Assembly (NCBI RefSeq): GCF_963678975.1
Contig: NC_089274.1
Location: forward strand, 24,527,053-24,591,052
Direction of reading: 5' to 3'
DNA: 64,000 bases
Source: Dysidea avara
Taxonomy: Eukaryota; Porifera; Demospongiae; Dictyoceratida; Dysideidae
A program made the position numbers and the translations under genes. Every line of letters begins with the position of its first letter. Position 1 is the stretch's first letter. The notes below the pieces were generated by a model. The model was not told where the DNA came from, searched no databases, and worked only from the letters and a program-made list of their open reading frames with translations. Positions 24,101 through 35,438 of this stretch are shown in pieces.

Positions 24101-27100
24101 TGATTATCCAATTAATCATAATTGATTCACAGCCCTATATTCTTCAGATAAGTAGCTCTCGAACAGTGTGTGCAATTGATGTAAAACAGCACAACCAAAT
24201 TTCATTTAAATAGCACAAATTTACCTACTCTAATAATTCATTCAACTGCTCTAGTGGAACAGTCATTTGGCAGAATAATAATTGCTACATAAATACTTGT
24301 ATAATAACACTCTCCAGTACCAACTAGTAGTAAACTTTATAATGGCATGACACTAAGAAATTTATTTTGTATCATATAGGGATGATAAGTATGATTCCTC
24401 ATTGTGGAAGACCACTAGGAATGGCATGGCTGAAAAATGGAAAATTGCTGGTTGTTGACAGTGACAAAGGTCTTAATCTGGTCAACACTACCACTGGTGA
24501 AAAGGAAATACTGTTTGATACAAATACATCTGAAGATATTAACTGTAAAGTGTTCAACAATCCAGTAGTACTATCCAACGGCAGTGTGTTTGTCTCTTGT
24601 ATGAGTATTGACTTTGGCCTCCATGAAATACTTGATGAATCATTTCCACTTTTTGAGTATTTGTGGAATCCCTCCCCAACTAATGCCTCTGGTATGTTAC
24701 TACACTATAATCCTACTACTGGTAAAATGGTTGTGGTGGAGGGACATGATCTACTTACAGCAAATGGTGTTGCCATAAGTTCCAATGAAGCATTTATAAT
24801 AGTTGCTGAAATGGTGGGAAGGAGGATTAGCCAGTGCGTTTAGCTGTAAATCCGCTCTGAGTAATACTAAAGTATACATTAACTGTTTTTGTAAATGAAT
24901 AAAGCTGAGTGGTACATACATTATGCTTCAAATGATAAAGCAACTTGTACATGTCCTATAGCCATAAGAGATTAAATATGGAGCATGTTGGCCTCAAACA
25001 CATCTGAAAATTGAAGGGTGCATATAATCTTTGTGGTTTAGGTGAAAAGAATTTATGTAAGAACCTATACAAATTATTATTAAACAGGTGAGAAAATACC
25101 AAGTTATAACCTATAGTTGTGTAGCTGTATAGTAATACTCTCTCTTTCTTGAAAATCCTGTAGTTTACTGAAACAAGATAAAATAATTATACCAAATTAG
25201 CAAAAAATTCACTCACAATTCTGTATGTGTGAAGTCTATAACACTTGAACACTGTTATGCATGCACAAAGCATTTTCAAATTATACATAAAGGACAGAAC
25301 TATGTATGTTATAAGGTGACATTTGGTTATAGTTGTGATGTAGCTATGTAGTCCAATAATCTGTTGGTTTATAGGTATCACTTGAAGGGACCAAAGAAAG
25401 GAAAGTGGGATGTGTTTCTGTCTAACTTGCCTGGAGTAATAGACAACATCACTCCTTCTAAGAAGTATGGTGGATTTTGGGTTTCAGTTACACGACTGTG
25501 GCCAGGTGTCTTGATGGACTTTTCATCATATCAGTCATGGGTGCAATCCATTATGGCAAAGGTTTATTATCTTAATCTATGTATACTGTTGTATAAATGT
25601 TACTAGGATAAGTAAAATTGATTTTATAAGCAGATATATACTTTCTCAATTTTACTGAAAGAAGGATAGCTCTACATACATACATACTACTAAAAGTTAT
25701 TACTGTAGTCTGCTGTAATGAATTTAGGCCGAATTTCAATTGGTACTGTATGACAAATTTGTTGCATATTCAGGTGTCAAGGCAATTTTGGCATCATATT
25801 GAAGGCACTTTTTGGGCTTGGTTATACCGAACCAATACTGTCAAGGTTCCATGAAGGTATTGTGAGGCTGGTTTTAGGGTGAAAGTGCACCTGAAACACT
25901 TTCATGATCAACAGGTTGCTACAACAATGTAGTATGATAGTACTGTATAGTAGGGACCACTAAGATTTGGGCGTGGCACATGAAAAACATTACCCAAAAA
26001 CCAGCCTCACTTTTCCCTGATGATGATGAGGCAGTATTGGTTAGGTAGAACTAAGCCCAAACATATGTTAGATTGACCCGAAACGCTGCTATGCAATTTT
26101 AAATAATGGAATTTTCTAGTGACTGACTGACTGACTGACTGACTGATGCCTTCGGACAAGCGTAACTCGATAACAGCTAAGGCTACGGGCTTGATTTTTT
26201 TACTGTTCAATGTTGCTTCAGACGGACACATGCCTTTTGGCATACCGCAGTACATACAATGCATTCTTCATGGACTTACCAGTGTCCTCCTTTGTGTCCT
26301 ATTTATCTTTGCTGACAGCAAAAGGTGTCAGTAGTATGTGATGGCTTCCCTTCATAACAGAATTGTCCATATTTTTCATAGTGCCTACTTTGATTACAGA
26401 GGTGCTTTTCGAACAGTTCTTGGTTCGTGATGCTGTGTAACTGGTTGAACATAGCTAACAACAAAGCGTAATGGATACTTCACTTTTCAGATGATAATTG
26501 ATGGCTGGGGTGCACAGCACCATTTCTTTCTTTTGATGTGGTATGCGTGGGTTCACCAGTCATAATAAACTTATTTTATAAAAAAGTTAACAAAAAGTAC
26601 ACAAAAAAAATTTCAATTAAAGTAGGGACAATGCACATCAATAAAAAGTACTGCAACAAGCTGGAGTAGCACACGATATTAAATCACAGTGAAACAATAA
26701 GAAATGTTATATCCCTACTGCGCTCAAATCTAGTTGTGTATTTGTGTTTTTAAAAATATTCAGTGAAACATTTTACTGACTGACTGATGCCTTCAGACAA
26801 GTGTAACTTGATAACAACCAACTAAGGCTATGGGCTTAATTTTTTCACTGTTCGATTTTTCTCCTGACTGTTGTCTTGAAATATTGCACGCAGTACATTC
26901 AGTGCATGCTTCATGGACTTACCTGTGTCTTCCTTTGTGTCCCATTCTGACAGCACAAGGTGTCGATTTGCAGTAGTGCCGTAGGTGGCTCTCCTATGTT
27001 TGTAATGGGATCATCAAAGTTTTTCGTTGTGACTGGATTGATTGCAGCAGTCCTTCTTGTATATAGTGTTCTTCATTTGTAACTGTGTAACAGGTTAAAC

Positions 27101-30100
27101 CTAGCTGAAAACAAAGCGTGATCAATCATTTCGTTGTGCAGCCAAGAAAGCCGGCGCGACACACCATGAGTATATTTACAGGAAGGAATAAAATGCGATT
27201 TTCACGTATACATAGCTCCATGCTCCCTTCTTGAATTGGAATCATTTTTATACTGCAAACACCCTCCACCTTCAGCACCCCACATACCAAATATGAGCAA
27301 GGTTGCTGAACACAATCATGAAATATGAGCCTTCAAAATTTTCTTTCTTCATTTATGGGGCTTGGGGGCTTAGATTATTCTTTTCGTGCACTTTGCAAAA
27401 GCCATTATAAAATGCAAATGCGTAGCTCAATTTTCTTGAGCTTTGGTACACTTTAAGAATGCATTGTGGCATAATCACGTACCAACTTTGGTGCAATCAT
27501 AGAGTTATGGACGATTATTTGTGTTAAAAAGGCTGAGTTGTTGTCACACCTACCCTGGTAAAACCGCTTATGGGAATAACTTTAAAATGTATGAGTATAG
27601 ACTAACCATCATAGCCCAAACCTTTTGTGGTTTATAAGAAATCGCATTGACAGTTATAGAGTTACAAGGCAAAACCACACAACTGTAAATCACGGGGTCA
27701 AAACACTCTAATAAAACAGTCATCGTGGGGTAAAAGGTGCATGAATAAGGTCTAAAAAACTTACCAGCTTTCAAAGCAGGGACCTCCATACTGAACACCC
27801 AAATCCTTAACCACTGAGTCGCTGCTACCACGGCTGTTCATTTCACTTAATTTCTACTTTATAAATGAAAATTCTAAAATCTTTTCAATAGTACAAGTTC
27901 ATAATTTCATAGATCTACCAATGGAAAATCTAGATTGTTCTAAAACATTCTATGTGTGTTCTATTAGAAATCCTTGCGCTCTATTAGAGTATTACAAAAG
28001 CAATCAAATTAACTTGGTAATACAGTACTATAACAACTTCTCTAGCATTCCATCAAATTATAGCCGATATTATAGCCATTTTGGCGGGGTAGTACAACTA
28101 CTATTAAGACATACTCATGCCAATCGTCATCATCATAATCATCATAGTAAGTGCCATGCTAGTAATACTTATGACAACAGGCTGGATTCTTATAAATGTA
28201 GCTAAGGGTGACTATACTATGGACTGTACTATTGATCACACACTTGTTACAGGTAGTTGCGTGGTTTTTTACAACTTGATGGCTTTTAATCTAGATTCTT
28301 CTATACCATTGAAAGGACTCTTAATGCATTTACACACTGATTTTTCAACTTACTCGCCTAAGTGGTTTGCCTGGTATATTAATGGATTTATATTCACAAA
28401 AAGTGATCACATGACTTCCACGGTCTTTATGTTGATTCCTTCCAAACCAACAAAGGCACTCCTAATCTATTCACAAACTGATTTTCAACTAATTCTGTGG
28501 AGCAGTATGCCCTGTAAGTGTAATAGAAATTCAATCTTTTTAATGCAAATAATTGGTCATAATTCTGCAAAAGTTCATCAGATTTGCACAAAATTTGCAT
28601 TTAGAATCCCTTTAAGTATGCCAAATTTCAGTTTGATTGGATTGGATTACAAGTTTGTAGATTTTTGCAAAGTGTGCAAAAAGTAGTAGAATAAAGTGAA
28701 GAAAAAACCCAAAACTTTGGTAGTTCGTAACTTTGTATCTCAGGACTGCTAGGGGGATTCCTTCAAATTTAGCATGTGGACTGCCACACCAAATATTTGT
28801 TCAATTTGGATAATGAATCACAGAGCTATGAATGTGTGAAATCAGATTTTCTTTCCTCCTGTCAATATACCCACAACGTGGTATGCTGGCTTCTTGGGCC
28901 ACACAACACACTACTGTGTGTCTTGATTATATATTATTCAGGTGTGACCTACCTTGTTTCACTACTTTTTTTCTTGTCATTACCCTTGACCTTGGTTCCT
29001 ACTAACTTTCGTGTACAGTGGATCCTCACTAATCCGAACTCCAGTAATCCGAACACTTGCTAATCCGAACAGTACAAATGACTGTTCTATTAAAGTATTT
29101 TGCAAACAAGTGTATGTTCTATTAGAGTAATTGAACTAGGTTCTGTATTATAAACAATGGGTTCACTAATCCAAACAAATTCACTAATTTGAACAGACTT
29201 TTGTCAACTTGAGAACAGAGCTGTTCGGATTAGTGAGGATCCACTGTAATAACAATAAAATATCATCCTCCTACTGGGACATAATAATTACCTGATTACA
29301 GTGGAACGTCTCTTATCCAGGCAGTCTGGTACACACTACTGTCCATATCTCAGAATGTCCGTAACTAAGACATATCTCAGAAATGTCTGTAACTAAGAAT
29401 TGCATGTGCAAAGTGACTAACTTTTAAATACAAGTAATTGCTATTGGTTAGTGCTATATGCAGTTTTGTGGGCAGGGGGGAAGTCACTATAGAGCATTCA
29501 TGGTCATGCACTCCCCTGAGCTGTAAAAATGCATTATCACTTAGCAACCAAGTGGTAGTTATTATTAGTAGAATAAACAAGCCACCTAACAGGTAAACAG
29601 CAACCTTTAGGCTCCATTCTTGTGCTTTCATGTAAATCAAACTTCATTATATTCAATAAACTTTGCAAGCCATGTGAATAATTTGGGCTGTCCAGACAAT
29701 GAAGGTCCAGATAAGAGAGGTTCCACTGTATTGTGAAAGTCAGCACAAAATTAAAGGTGGAAATATTAGACTTAAGAGCATGGTTGCAATGAAACATAAT
29801 ATTATAGCCCATTCGAGTATTTTTAAATGCATTAGAAAGAGTGCAGGATTCTTGCTACAATGAGATTAACTGTTTACAGGTTGATTTTTAAAGATATCAT
29901 TTTACAACAAATGTGGGTTGTTCTGGTCTGTGAAACAACTAATTAAGTAGATGTAGCCTTACCTCAGAATTCAGCTATAACTCATTCTCTAATTTATGAT
30001 TTTGAGCTACCCGCCCTCTCTTGTGGTGATTCTTTCAGTGTAGTAACTGTCATTGTTTATTGTAGTTACAACTGACTACTACACTACACCATCCTGACAT

Positions 30101-30266
30101 TTCGCACACCATATTACTATTGGTTGATGATGAGGGTAAAGTTGTTAGGAGTTTACATGAGCCAACAGGTAAAGTCTTGGATGAAGTTACTGAAGCATTT
30201 GAAATGGATGATGAAATAATTATTGGATCTTATTCCCGTCCATACTTATCCAGAGTGAAATTTTGA
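21175..30266 (+). CDS. APMAP: Adipocyte plasma membrane-associated protein-like (strictosidine synthase-like beta-propeller), 7 exons, 412 aa
   Basis: Exons: 21175-21220, 21480-21603, 22706-22824, 22875-22982, 24380-24833, 25375-25561, 30066-30266. All phases agree (1239 nt, 412 aa; human APMAP is 416 aa). Residues 31-50 are a membrane segment (WCYAMIFVVLLVMGIVVYFL), predicting a type II membrane protein with its propeller outside or in the ER lumen. Family landmarks are GQIVGPESFAVDKDGYLYTG, LVDGRLVKID, CGRPLGMAWLKNGKLLVVDS, LLTANGVAISSNEAFIIVAE, NLPGVIDNITPSKKYGGFWV and VRSLHEPTGKV ... GSYSRPYLSRVKF at the end. APMAP proteins are SMP-30/strictosidine synthase-fold hydrolases with arylesterase activity reported in mammals. 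Intron 3 is only 50 nt; the last intron is 4.5 kb and filled with repeats. Divergent neighbour of the SEC14-like gene. Confidence 0.93.
23418..24035. mobile_element. Mutator-like (MULE) MITE with long inverted repeats and 9-bp target duplication
   Basis: The termini GGGTAGTTGGAAAAGGTGGA and TCCACCTTTTCCAACTACCC begin inverted repeats of about 170-180 bp that include GTCGATCTTGTCATA and its complement. A perfect 9-bp direct repeat ACAACTACA flanks the element (23409-23417 and 24036-24044). Long TIRs plus 9-bp duplications are typical of Mutator-like transposons. It has no coding capacity and lies in APMAP intron 4. Confidence 0.88.
26115..26475 (+). repeat. Dispersed repeat B, copy 1 (starts with GACT tandem)
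   Basis: After a (GACT)n run comes GATGCCTTCGGACAAGCGTA, then CTCGATAACAGC..GGCTACGGGCTTGA, then CATGGACTTACC, ending near TAACAACAAAGCGT. It is repeated at 26775-27125, and part of it in reverse at 38690-38900. The block just upstream (GGTTATACCGAACCAATACT, about 25820) also recurs beside the 38.9 kb copy, so the full unit may be longer. In the last APMAP intron. Confidence 0.75.
26775..27125 (+). repeat. Dispersed repeat B, copy 2
   Basis: Same order of landmarks as the copy at 26115 (GATGCCTTCAGACAAGTGTA, then GGCTATGGGCTTAA, then CATGGACTTACC, then AAACAAAGCGTGAT). It directly abuts SINE-like repeat A copy 2. Confidence 0.75.
27136..27845 (-). repeat. SINE-like repeat A, copy 2, with tRNA-like head
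   Basis: On the minus strand the head (about 27832 down to 27770) reads GGTAGCAGCGACTCAGTGGT then TAAGG, like a tRNA A box, and about 35 bp later GGTCCCTGCTTTGAAA, a worn B box. The body runs to a GGCTTTCTTGGCTGC terminus near 27140. This indicates a tRNA-derived SINE with an unusually long body of about 650-700 bp. It includes one TCTAATAAAACAGTCA motif. In the last APMAP intron. Confidence 0.65.
28430..28945 (+). repeat. SINE-like repeat A, copy 3, 5'-truncated
   Basis: Aligns with the body of copies 1, 2 and 4 from TTCCTTCCAAACCA through AATAATTGGTCATAATTCTG to CACACTACTGTGTGTCTTGA near 28925. The preceding 130 bp contain a partial internal duplication of the same body. The 189-aa frame overlapping it is not considered a gene. 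Confidence 0.7.
29016..29246. mobile_element. pogo-like MITE, GGATCCTCACTAATCCGAAC family, intact copy
   Basis: Near-perfect terminal inverted repeats CAGTGGATCCTCACTAATCC and GGATTAGTGAGGATCCACTG are flanked by TA on both sides. The interior repeats CTAATCCGAAC and carries two TTCTATTA(A/G)AGTA motifs. The structure is typical of pogo/Tc1-derived MITEs (TA target, CAGT ends). In the last APMAP intron. Confidence 0.92.
29299..29728. mobile_element. pogo-like MITE, copy 2 of the GCAGTCTGG family
   Basis: Ends CAGTGGAACGTCTCTTATCC and GATAAGAGAGGTTCCACTG with flanking TA. Internally collinear with the copy at 16438-16852, and better preserved. In the last APMAP intron, 50 bp from another pogo-like MITE. 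Confidence 0.9.
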
Positions 30267-30853
30267 ACTGGCACATTTTTAAAATGTATTTTTAATAATA
30301 TATATTTGATAAATCCATCTAAAACAATTCCACTGCTTGTTTACAAGCTATGTGGTTAGAGCTGCCTAAAAGTCTGACAACCAGGCCAATTAAGGGGACG
30401 GCTAAGATGCAGTGGGGATTGTAGTGATGACATATACAAGTATTGCTTAATACAGCATAGTATTTCTGTGGTTGCTTTAACCTTTAACTAATTACCTTTA
30501 TCTGTTTAGGGTCTTATGTTATTCATTATAAAGTTACTGACTATAGTGCATGACCATTGGAACTGTATTTGGTTTTAGTATTTACCCCCTTGACTTGCAT
30601 TTCAAGATCAGTTATAATACTTGACTGATGCTGGTACAGTTGTATACTTCATTGTTTACAATTAATAGCTCTAAGCCTATAGACTATACTCTTAATGAGG
30701 ACTTAATGTATCACTTGCAACTTGAAGCTCTATTACAGGTAGTGCATGCAAGTGATTTTTTTCCCCATGCATTACACATGTATGCATTTCATTAGTGAGC
30801 CATTCATCAAAGTGGACAAGGAGGAAATAAATATAAATATATGTGGTGAAAAG

Positions 30854-31189
30854 TAGGGGTGAAACGAATATTAAATTTTAGGTATTTGAATATTCTTCAA
30901 ATTAACGAACAAATTAACGAATTATTCTTTAAGAATTTTCTGTATAATTAGGTGCTTGAAAGGGACAAAATCACTGATTGCTACTAAAACTTTAAATATT
31001 AAAAAAGAAAAGTCCTTTATACATGTATTATTAAGATGAAAAATTATATTTTAAAATGACAGTTTTCAGTTGTCAAAATGTTTTCAAGGTTAAATGTGTA
31101 CATTATCCGATTAACGAATATTTCTTAACAAATACGAATATTTTTTAACGAACGAATAACGAATACTTGTACTATTCGTTTCAGCCTTA
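30854..31189. mobile_element. hAT-type MITE (TAGGGGTGAAACGAAT ends)
   Basis: Left end TAGGGGTGAAACGAATATT and right end ACTATTCGTTTCAGCCTTA are imperfect inverted repeats, flanked by a perfect 8-bp duplication GTGAAAAG (30846-30853 and 31190-31197). The interior is AT-rich with several AACGAATA blocks and no coding capacity. It lies between APMAP and the ubiquitin-ART gene. Confidence 0.9.
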
Positions 31190-32149
31190 GTGAAAAGTGT
31201 TTATCATTATACATCCACCCTGATGAAAGGTTCACTAATAAAATGTATACAATCACTATGTGATGTGCTTCACCTCTAATTTGTTACCAGAGTTATATAT
31301 CTGTTGGTTACTCGTAAGTTTTTTTTGCCATCTAAAAGACTAATGCTTATGATATATACATGCATATCATCAAAGTTTTGAAATTCAGGGGTGTGCTGAA
31401 AAAAATTGCAATTGCTTGATTTCTCAGAATCCACATTTGTGATCCAGTCTTGTCTCATCGTGTATTTTAAAGTATCGAGAAGTGCCAGTTTTAAGTATTT
31501 AGCGTGTTGTAACTCGCTATAATGGTTGAAACTATATAATATTATGTGTACCAAATTTTCACATGTTTTACACCAATTCCTTACCTTCCAGAGCATCCAC
31601 TGTGCAAGTAGCCAACAGCTAAGTTCCCCACCATTTTAATTCTGAGGTTGACTGTATCAGGTGAACTCTAAAAGGGAGGCCTGGAAGGAGGGCAAGAGGC
31701 TGTTTTAGAAAATGAAAAGGAAGGCATAGGAATGAATTAGGTCAAGTTGTGGGTCATTCAGGTCTCAGAACTGGCTAAAATGAAAGCACATTTATAGCAC
31801 AGGTCTTTATTCATCACCATGGTGCTGTACAGCCACATACAACCAACTCCAGGCTGGCCAGAGCTCCATTAGGGCCCCAGACTGCTCTTGTAGCTATGGA
31901 TTGCCACTGTGCTTGGGAAAAGCAGACCACTCAAGTCTAGTTGATTTTGGTAATGAATTTGATAGTTTATTCATGTAGCTTTGTGTAAATGGTGAAAAAT
32001 TGAATCTGCTGACATGGGCAATAATACCGGTTTTCCCAGACCCAGTCATATTTAGTGTCTTCTCAATAACTGAACAGAATGAGGCCTAGATTTACTAAAC
32101 TAATCTATCCCATGTAAATTTTGCATTTTCAAACTGTAACTCACAATGC

Positions 32150-32538
32150 ACTGTACAAGTTATAGTGTGCCAAGTTATAGTGTACATTCCTATTAGGTGT
32201 GCAATGTCTCGAGTTAACGAGATAAACGCACTGCCTTAACGAGATATACACACTGGCACATTAAGGCAGTGTGTAACGAGATATATGTACTGGTACCAGT
32301 GCATATATCTTGTTAACATTTTGAGTCAGTGCGATATGTGATTATATGTTAACAAACTACCTGAATTAAGGACACAATAGAAAAAACCTCCATAATAAGG
32401 ACAAAAGTTTTGGTCCCAACTGACAGGTCTGCATGGTTAATACATTTTTTATCTCTGAAAGAGAAAAACTATATATTACAGCAAAAAGTGGCCAAAAATT
32501 ATGGGTCCTAAAATGTCCATAATAGAGAGGTTCCACTG
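32150..32538. repeat. Inverted-repeat region and pogo-like fragment
   Basis: 32210-32330 contains several inverted GTTAACGAGATA and TATCTCGTTAAC-like blocks. 32380-32538 holds repeated TAATAAGGACA / TTTTGGTCCCA and ends in AGAGAGGTTCCACTG+TA, the right terminus of a pogo-like MITE. No clear left end is seen. Confidence 0.5.
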
Positions 32539-32542
32539 TAGC

Positions 32543-32899
32543 CAGGGCCGCCCAGAGAAATTAAGGGGCCCAGGGCAAAGAGTTAAAGTGGGGCCCTTCA
32601 CCCAAGTTGTAAGGTGAAGATCAAAAAAAAAAAAAAAAAAAAGGTCACAACCTGCTGGCAATGACAATAACTACCCAGCACCAACCACATCTCCTTATCT
32701 ATAAGCTTGCTACACTGCTCCTCTGAAGAATACTGTGACTGCTCTATTAGAGTATTTAGATCTGACTGCTCTATTAGAGTATATCGATCTTTTAAACAGG
32801 TATTCAGGGGGCCCTTCATGGGGCCCCTTTCAGGCTGGGTTCCGGGGTAAAATGCCCCAGTTGCCCCCCCCCCCCCCCCCCCCCCTGTGGGCGGCCCTG
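32543..32899 (+). mobile_element. hAT-type MITE (CAGGGCCGCCC ends), nested in a pogo-like end
   Basis: Ends CAGGGCCGCCCAGAG and GTGGGCGGCCCTG, with a perfect 8-bp duplication ACTGTAGC (32535-32542 and 32900-32907). The left target copy overlaps the CACTGTA terminus of the neighbouring pogo-like fragment, so this element inserted at that element's edge. The interior has an A-run, two tandem 27-bp TGACTGCTCTATTAGAGTA motifs, GGGGCCC blocks and a long C-run. Homologous to 46638-47025. Confidence 0.93.
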
Positions 32900-33039
32900 A
32901 CTGTAGCATGCATGCTACACTGCTTCTCTAAATGCATTCACAGGCTTTAAACCTTCTTACAGCTGCAGGTCCCTAGTGAGATATCATTCACAGAATTCTG
33001 TGACTGCTTTATTAGAGTGATTGACTGCTCTTGATAAAG

Positions 33040-33360
33040 CCAGTGGGGGACCACTCATGGCAGAGGGGGACCAACTGTGGCGGCGTACAGTGCTGCAAGT
33101 AGTCCGGGGGGACTTAATGATTTGAAGGGAGACTACATCAGTTCTAAGAACTGCTTTTCAGCAGTGCCCTATACATAGTACACAACAACAAAAAATACTT
33201 ACACAAGACAAAACAAAATTTACAAACATAAATATGTACAATTAACAAAACAATTGTTTGTAGCTGGGTAGCCTTAAAATTTGACAAGCAGACCAAGTAT
33301 GGTTGCTGCAACTGGTCCGGGGAGACCGATTTTGGGGGGACCGGTTGTAGCATGACACGT
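33040..33360. repeat. Short GC-rich repeats upstream of the ubiquitin-ART gene
   Basis: GTGGGGGACCA occurs twice (33041-33075), and GTCCGGGGGGAC / GGTCCGGGGAGACC / GGGGGGACCGGTTGT blocks recur to 33350. The termini are not defined; it may be a decayed MITE. It lies within 150-450 bp of the start codon at 33497, so it may overlap the promoter. Confidence 0.4.
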
Positions 33361-33496
33361 CACAACTGCTTGAATACACTGTGACCAGCTTCCGGAAAAC
33401 CCTGGTGCCGCCGGTGCCGCTCTTGCTGGCACACGTGATCGAGCGAGCACGTGTCACTGGAACCGAAAGGCGCCATTTGTTGCTGAAACAGCTGAA

Positions 33497-34480
33497 ATGT
33501 CACAAGCCAAGGTTGGTGTATCGTGTGAAGCAACCAAACTACTTGCTGAGGCGTTTACAGCTTCGTTAGGAGATTCAGTGGTGACGCACGAAGAATTCTT
33601 GAAGAAAAAGAGGAAATGCAAAGGAAATTTATTCCCACAACCACTAGATATATCGAAGCTGTTTGAACTGAGTTATGTGAGTGGACCGTTTGGTGACAAG
33701 CCAGCAGACTCTGTGGTGATAAAAGTATTTGCAAAACTTCTTTCTGGTGAAATCATTACGCACCACGTGAAACCAGATGCGACAGTGCTAGATTTTCAGG
33801 AACGGATATCAGATCAAACTGGCATACCATTTGACCAGATAAGGCTTGTATTCAATAGTACGTACTTAATGGATTATAAAGCTACTCTACAAGATTGCAA
33901 CGTTAGAAATGAATCTACTGTTCATGTGTACAAGCAACTAACTGGTGGAGGGGGTCCATTGCAGCTCCTTGTAGACTCCACATTACTGGATCCTCCATTT
34001 GACTATGATTTCTCTGACATGTCTGATGATGGTACAAAGTATTACAGGGGTGGATACCTGTATGAGCGTCCTTATGGTTGGAAGAGGTATGCCATTAAGG
34101 TCAAGGACAAGTACAAAGATAACTTGTGGCTGGGCCCAAAAGGAATCCGAGTTGACTCTGCAGAAGGAGAGTGGCCAGTGTCGTACCACGGAACAGCAAG
34201 AACACCTGCTGGGAATATTGCAGAAGTGGGATATGATCTTAGCAAGGGAAGGCGGTTCAAGTATGGAAGAGGTATATATTCTACTCCTTCTCTTAAAGTT
34301 GCCTCAAAATATGCCCAAGAGTTCACATCTGAAGGGAAGAGGTATCAGATAGTTTTACAAAACAGGGTGAGTAGTGATAATCTGAAGATAGTAGAAAGTG
34401 GTGATGGACCATACTGGTTACAACCCGATGAGGCTAAGATACGACCTTATGGAATATGTATCCGTGAAGTTGACAACTAG
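33497..34480 (+). CDS. Ubiquitin-like domain fused to PARP/ART-like domain, intronless, 327 aa
   Basis: A single uninterrupted frame runs from ATG to TAG, with AATAAA at 34697-34702. Residues 72-151 form a full ubiquitin fold: KVFAKLLSGEIITHHVKPDA ... QTGIPFDQIRLVFNS ... LQDCNVRNESTVHVY, ending QLTGGGG where ubiquitin has RLRGG; positions equal to K48 and K63 are Thr and Asn. Residues about 182-327 hold YRGGYLYERPYGWKRYAIKV, EWPVSYHGT (His231) and GRGIYSTPSLKVASKYAQEF (Tyr261). The HGT...G-x-GIY pairing and spacing resemble the NAD-binding core of PARP/mono-ADP-ribosyltransferases. From memory, similar RPYGWKRYALKV...YHGT...GRGIYSTP proteins occur in fungi and other eukaryotes. The third catalytic residue is not obvious, so activity is uncertain. 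Intronless in an intron-rich region, which suggests retroposition or transfer. Likely an intracellular signalling or stress protein. Confidence 0.8.
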   Translation: MSQAKVGVSCEATKLLAEAFTASLGDSVVTHEEFLKKKRKCKGNLFPQPLDISKLFELSYVSGPFGDKPADSVVIKVFAKLLSGEIITHHVKPDATVLDFQERISDQTGIPFDQIRLVFNSTYLMDYKATLQDCNVRNESTVHVYKQLTGGGGPLQLLVDSTLLDPPFDYDFSDMSDDGTKYYRGGYLYERPYGWKRYAIKVKDKYKDNLWLGPKGIRVDSAEGEWPVSYHGTARTPAGNIAEVGYDLSKGRRFKYGRGIYSTPSLKVASKYAQEFTSEGKRYQIVLQNRVSSDNLKIVESGDGPYWLQPDEAKIRPYGICIREVDN

Positions 34481-35438
34481 CAAGTGACGGACACTTGTAA
34501 GGCACAGACAATAGTTTTGGCAGTATACTCTCATTCTACATAGGCTATGTTAATTGTGATCTAATCCTATAAGCTCAAATCTATTATATCAACATTAATT
34601 ATTGCTTATTTTAAGTTCTTCTTTTGGTAAATCAACGCTGGATTTTAGTTTAAACTCACAGTAGTCAGCAATAACCATTCTTCCCTACCAGAGAACAATA
34701 AACACAGTACAAAACACAACTTGCTGCTATATACCCAGTAGACTACTGCAATAGACAAAACTGGTGAATTTTGCTACTTGTGATACTTCTATCAAGTTGC
34801 CAAACTGCCCAGCCTTTAAAACCATACATCTGTAGATATATGAGTGAAAACAATGATAGATCAAATGTTATTCAGCTCTCTGGAAATTTGCATATAGTTT
34901 TTACAAAAAGTGGTTTCTGATGAGAGAAATTTTAGCTTTCACTACCTTAATTAAAGACCACGTGCACAACTATCCATAACATTTTATTAATTGATATATG
35001 GTCTCGTATCATATTTATCACGTTCATGAATATACCTGTAATGAAAGTCCTGACTTTCAGTTAACCAAACATGATTGTTCTAGATCTACGTGAGTGTTCT
35101 ATTAGAGTAATCAAGCATCTAATTTGTGAATATAATTACTAAAAATCATTTATGTAGTCATTTTGAAAAGTGTCTGAACATATGTCAGACATTAAGTTTA
35201 TAAATTAATAGCTAACTGTTTCAGTATATTTATTACGAACTCTTGGTTAAAGTATTAAACAGAACCTTAATACTGCCTTGTCTTACTCATATCTCAGCTT
35301 AACTGTTTTAATACTCCTCTGCATGGATGATAAAATTGATAGACTTTTTGTGAATATACATACTTACATAGAACAACAATTTACTAAATACAACCATCAG
35401 TAAATGCCACACAATATGTATATATCTGCTCCTTTAAA
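34481..35438. other. Intergenic DNA
   Basis: 3' region of the ubiquitin-ART gene (polyadenylation signal 34697-34702) and AT-rich spacer. One dispersed TTCTATTAGAGTA motif occurs near 35095. Nothing else is seen. Confidence 0.5.

Noticed and set aside
28117-28686. 189-residue frame starting with a hydrophobic Ile-rich segment
   Set aside because: It runs from a (CAT)n-like repeat into SINE-like repeat A copy 3, lies in the last APMAP intron, and other copies of the repeat do not keep the frame.
33999-34352. 117-residue frame inside the ubiquitin-ART gene in another phase, and an 84-residue antisense frame
   Set aside because: Shadows of the strong coding frame 33497-34480, which has clear domain similarity.
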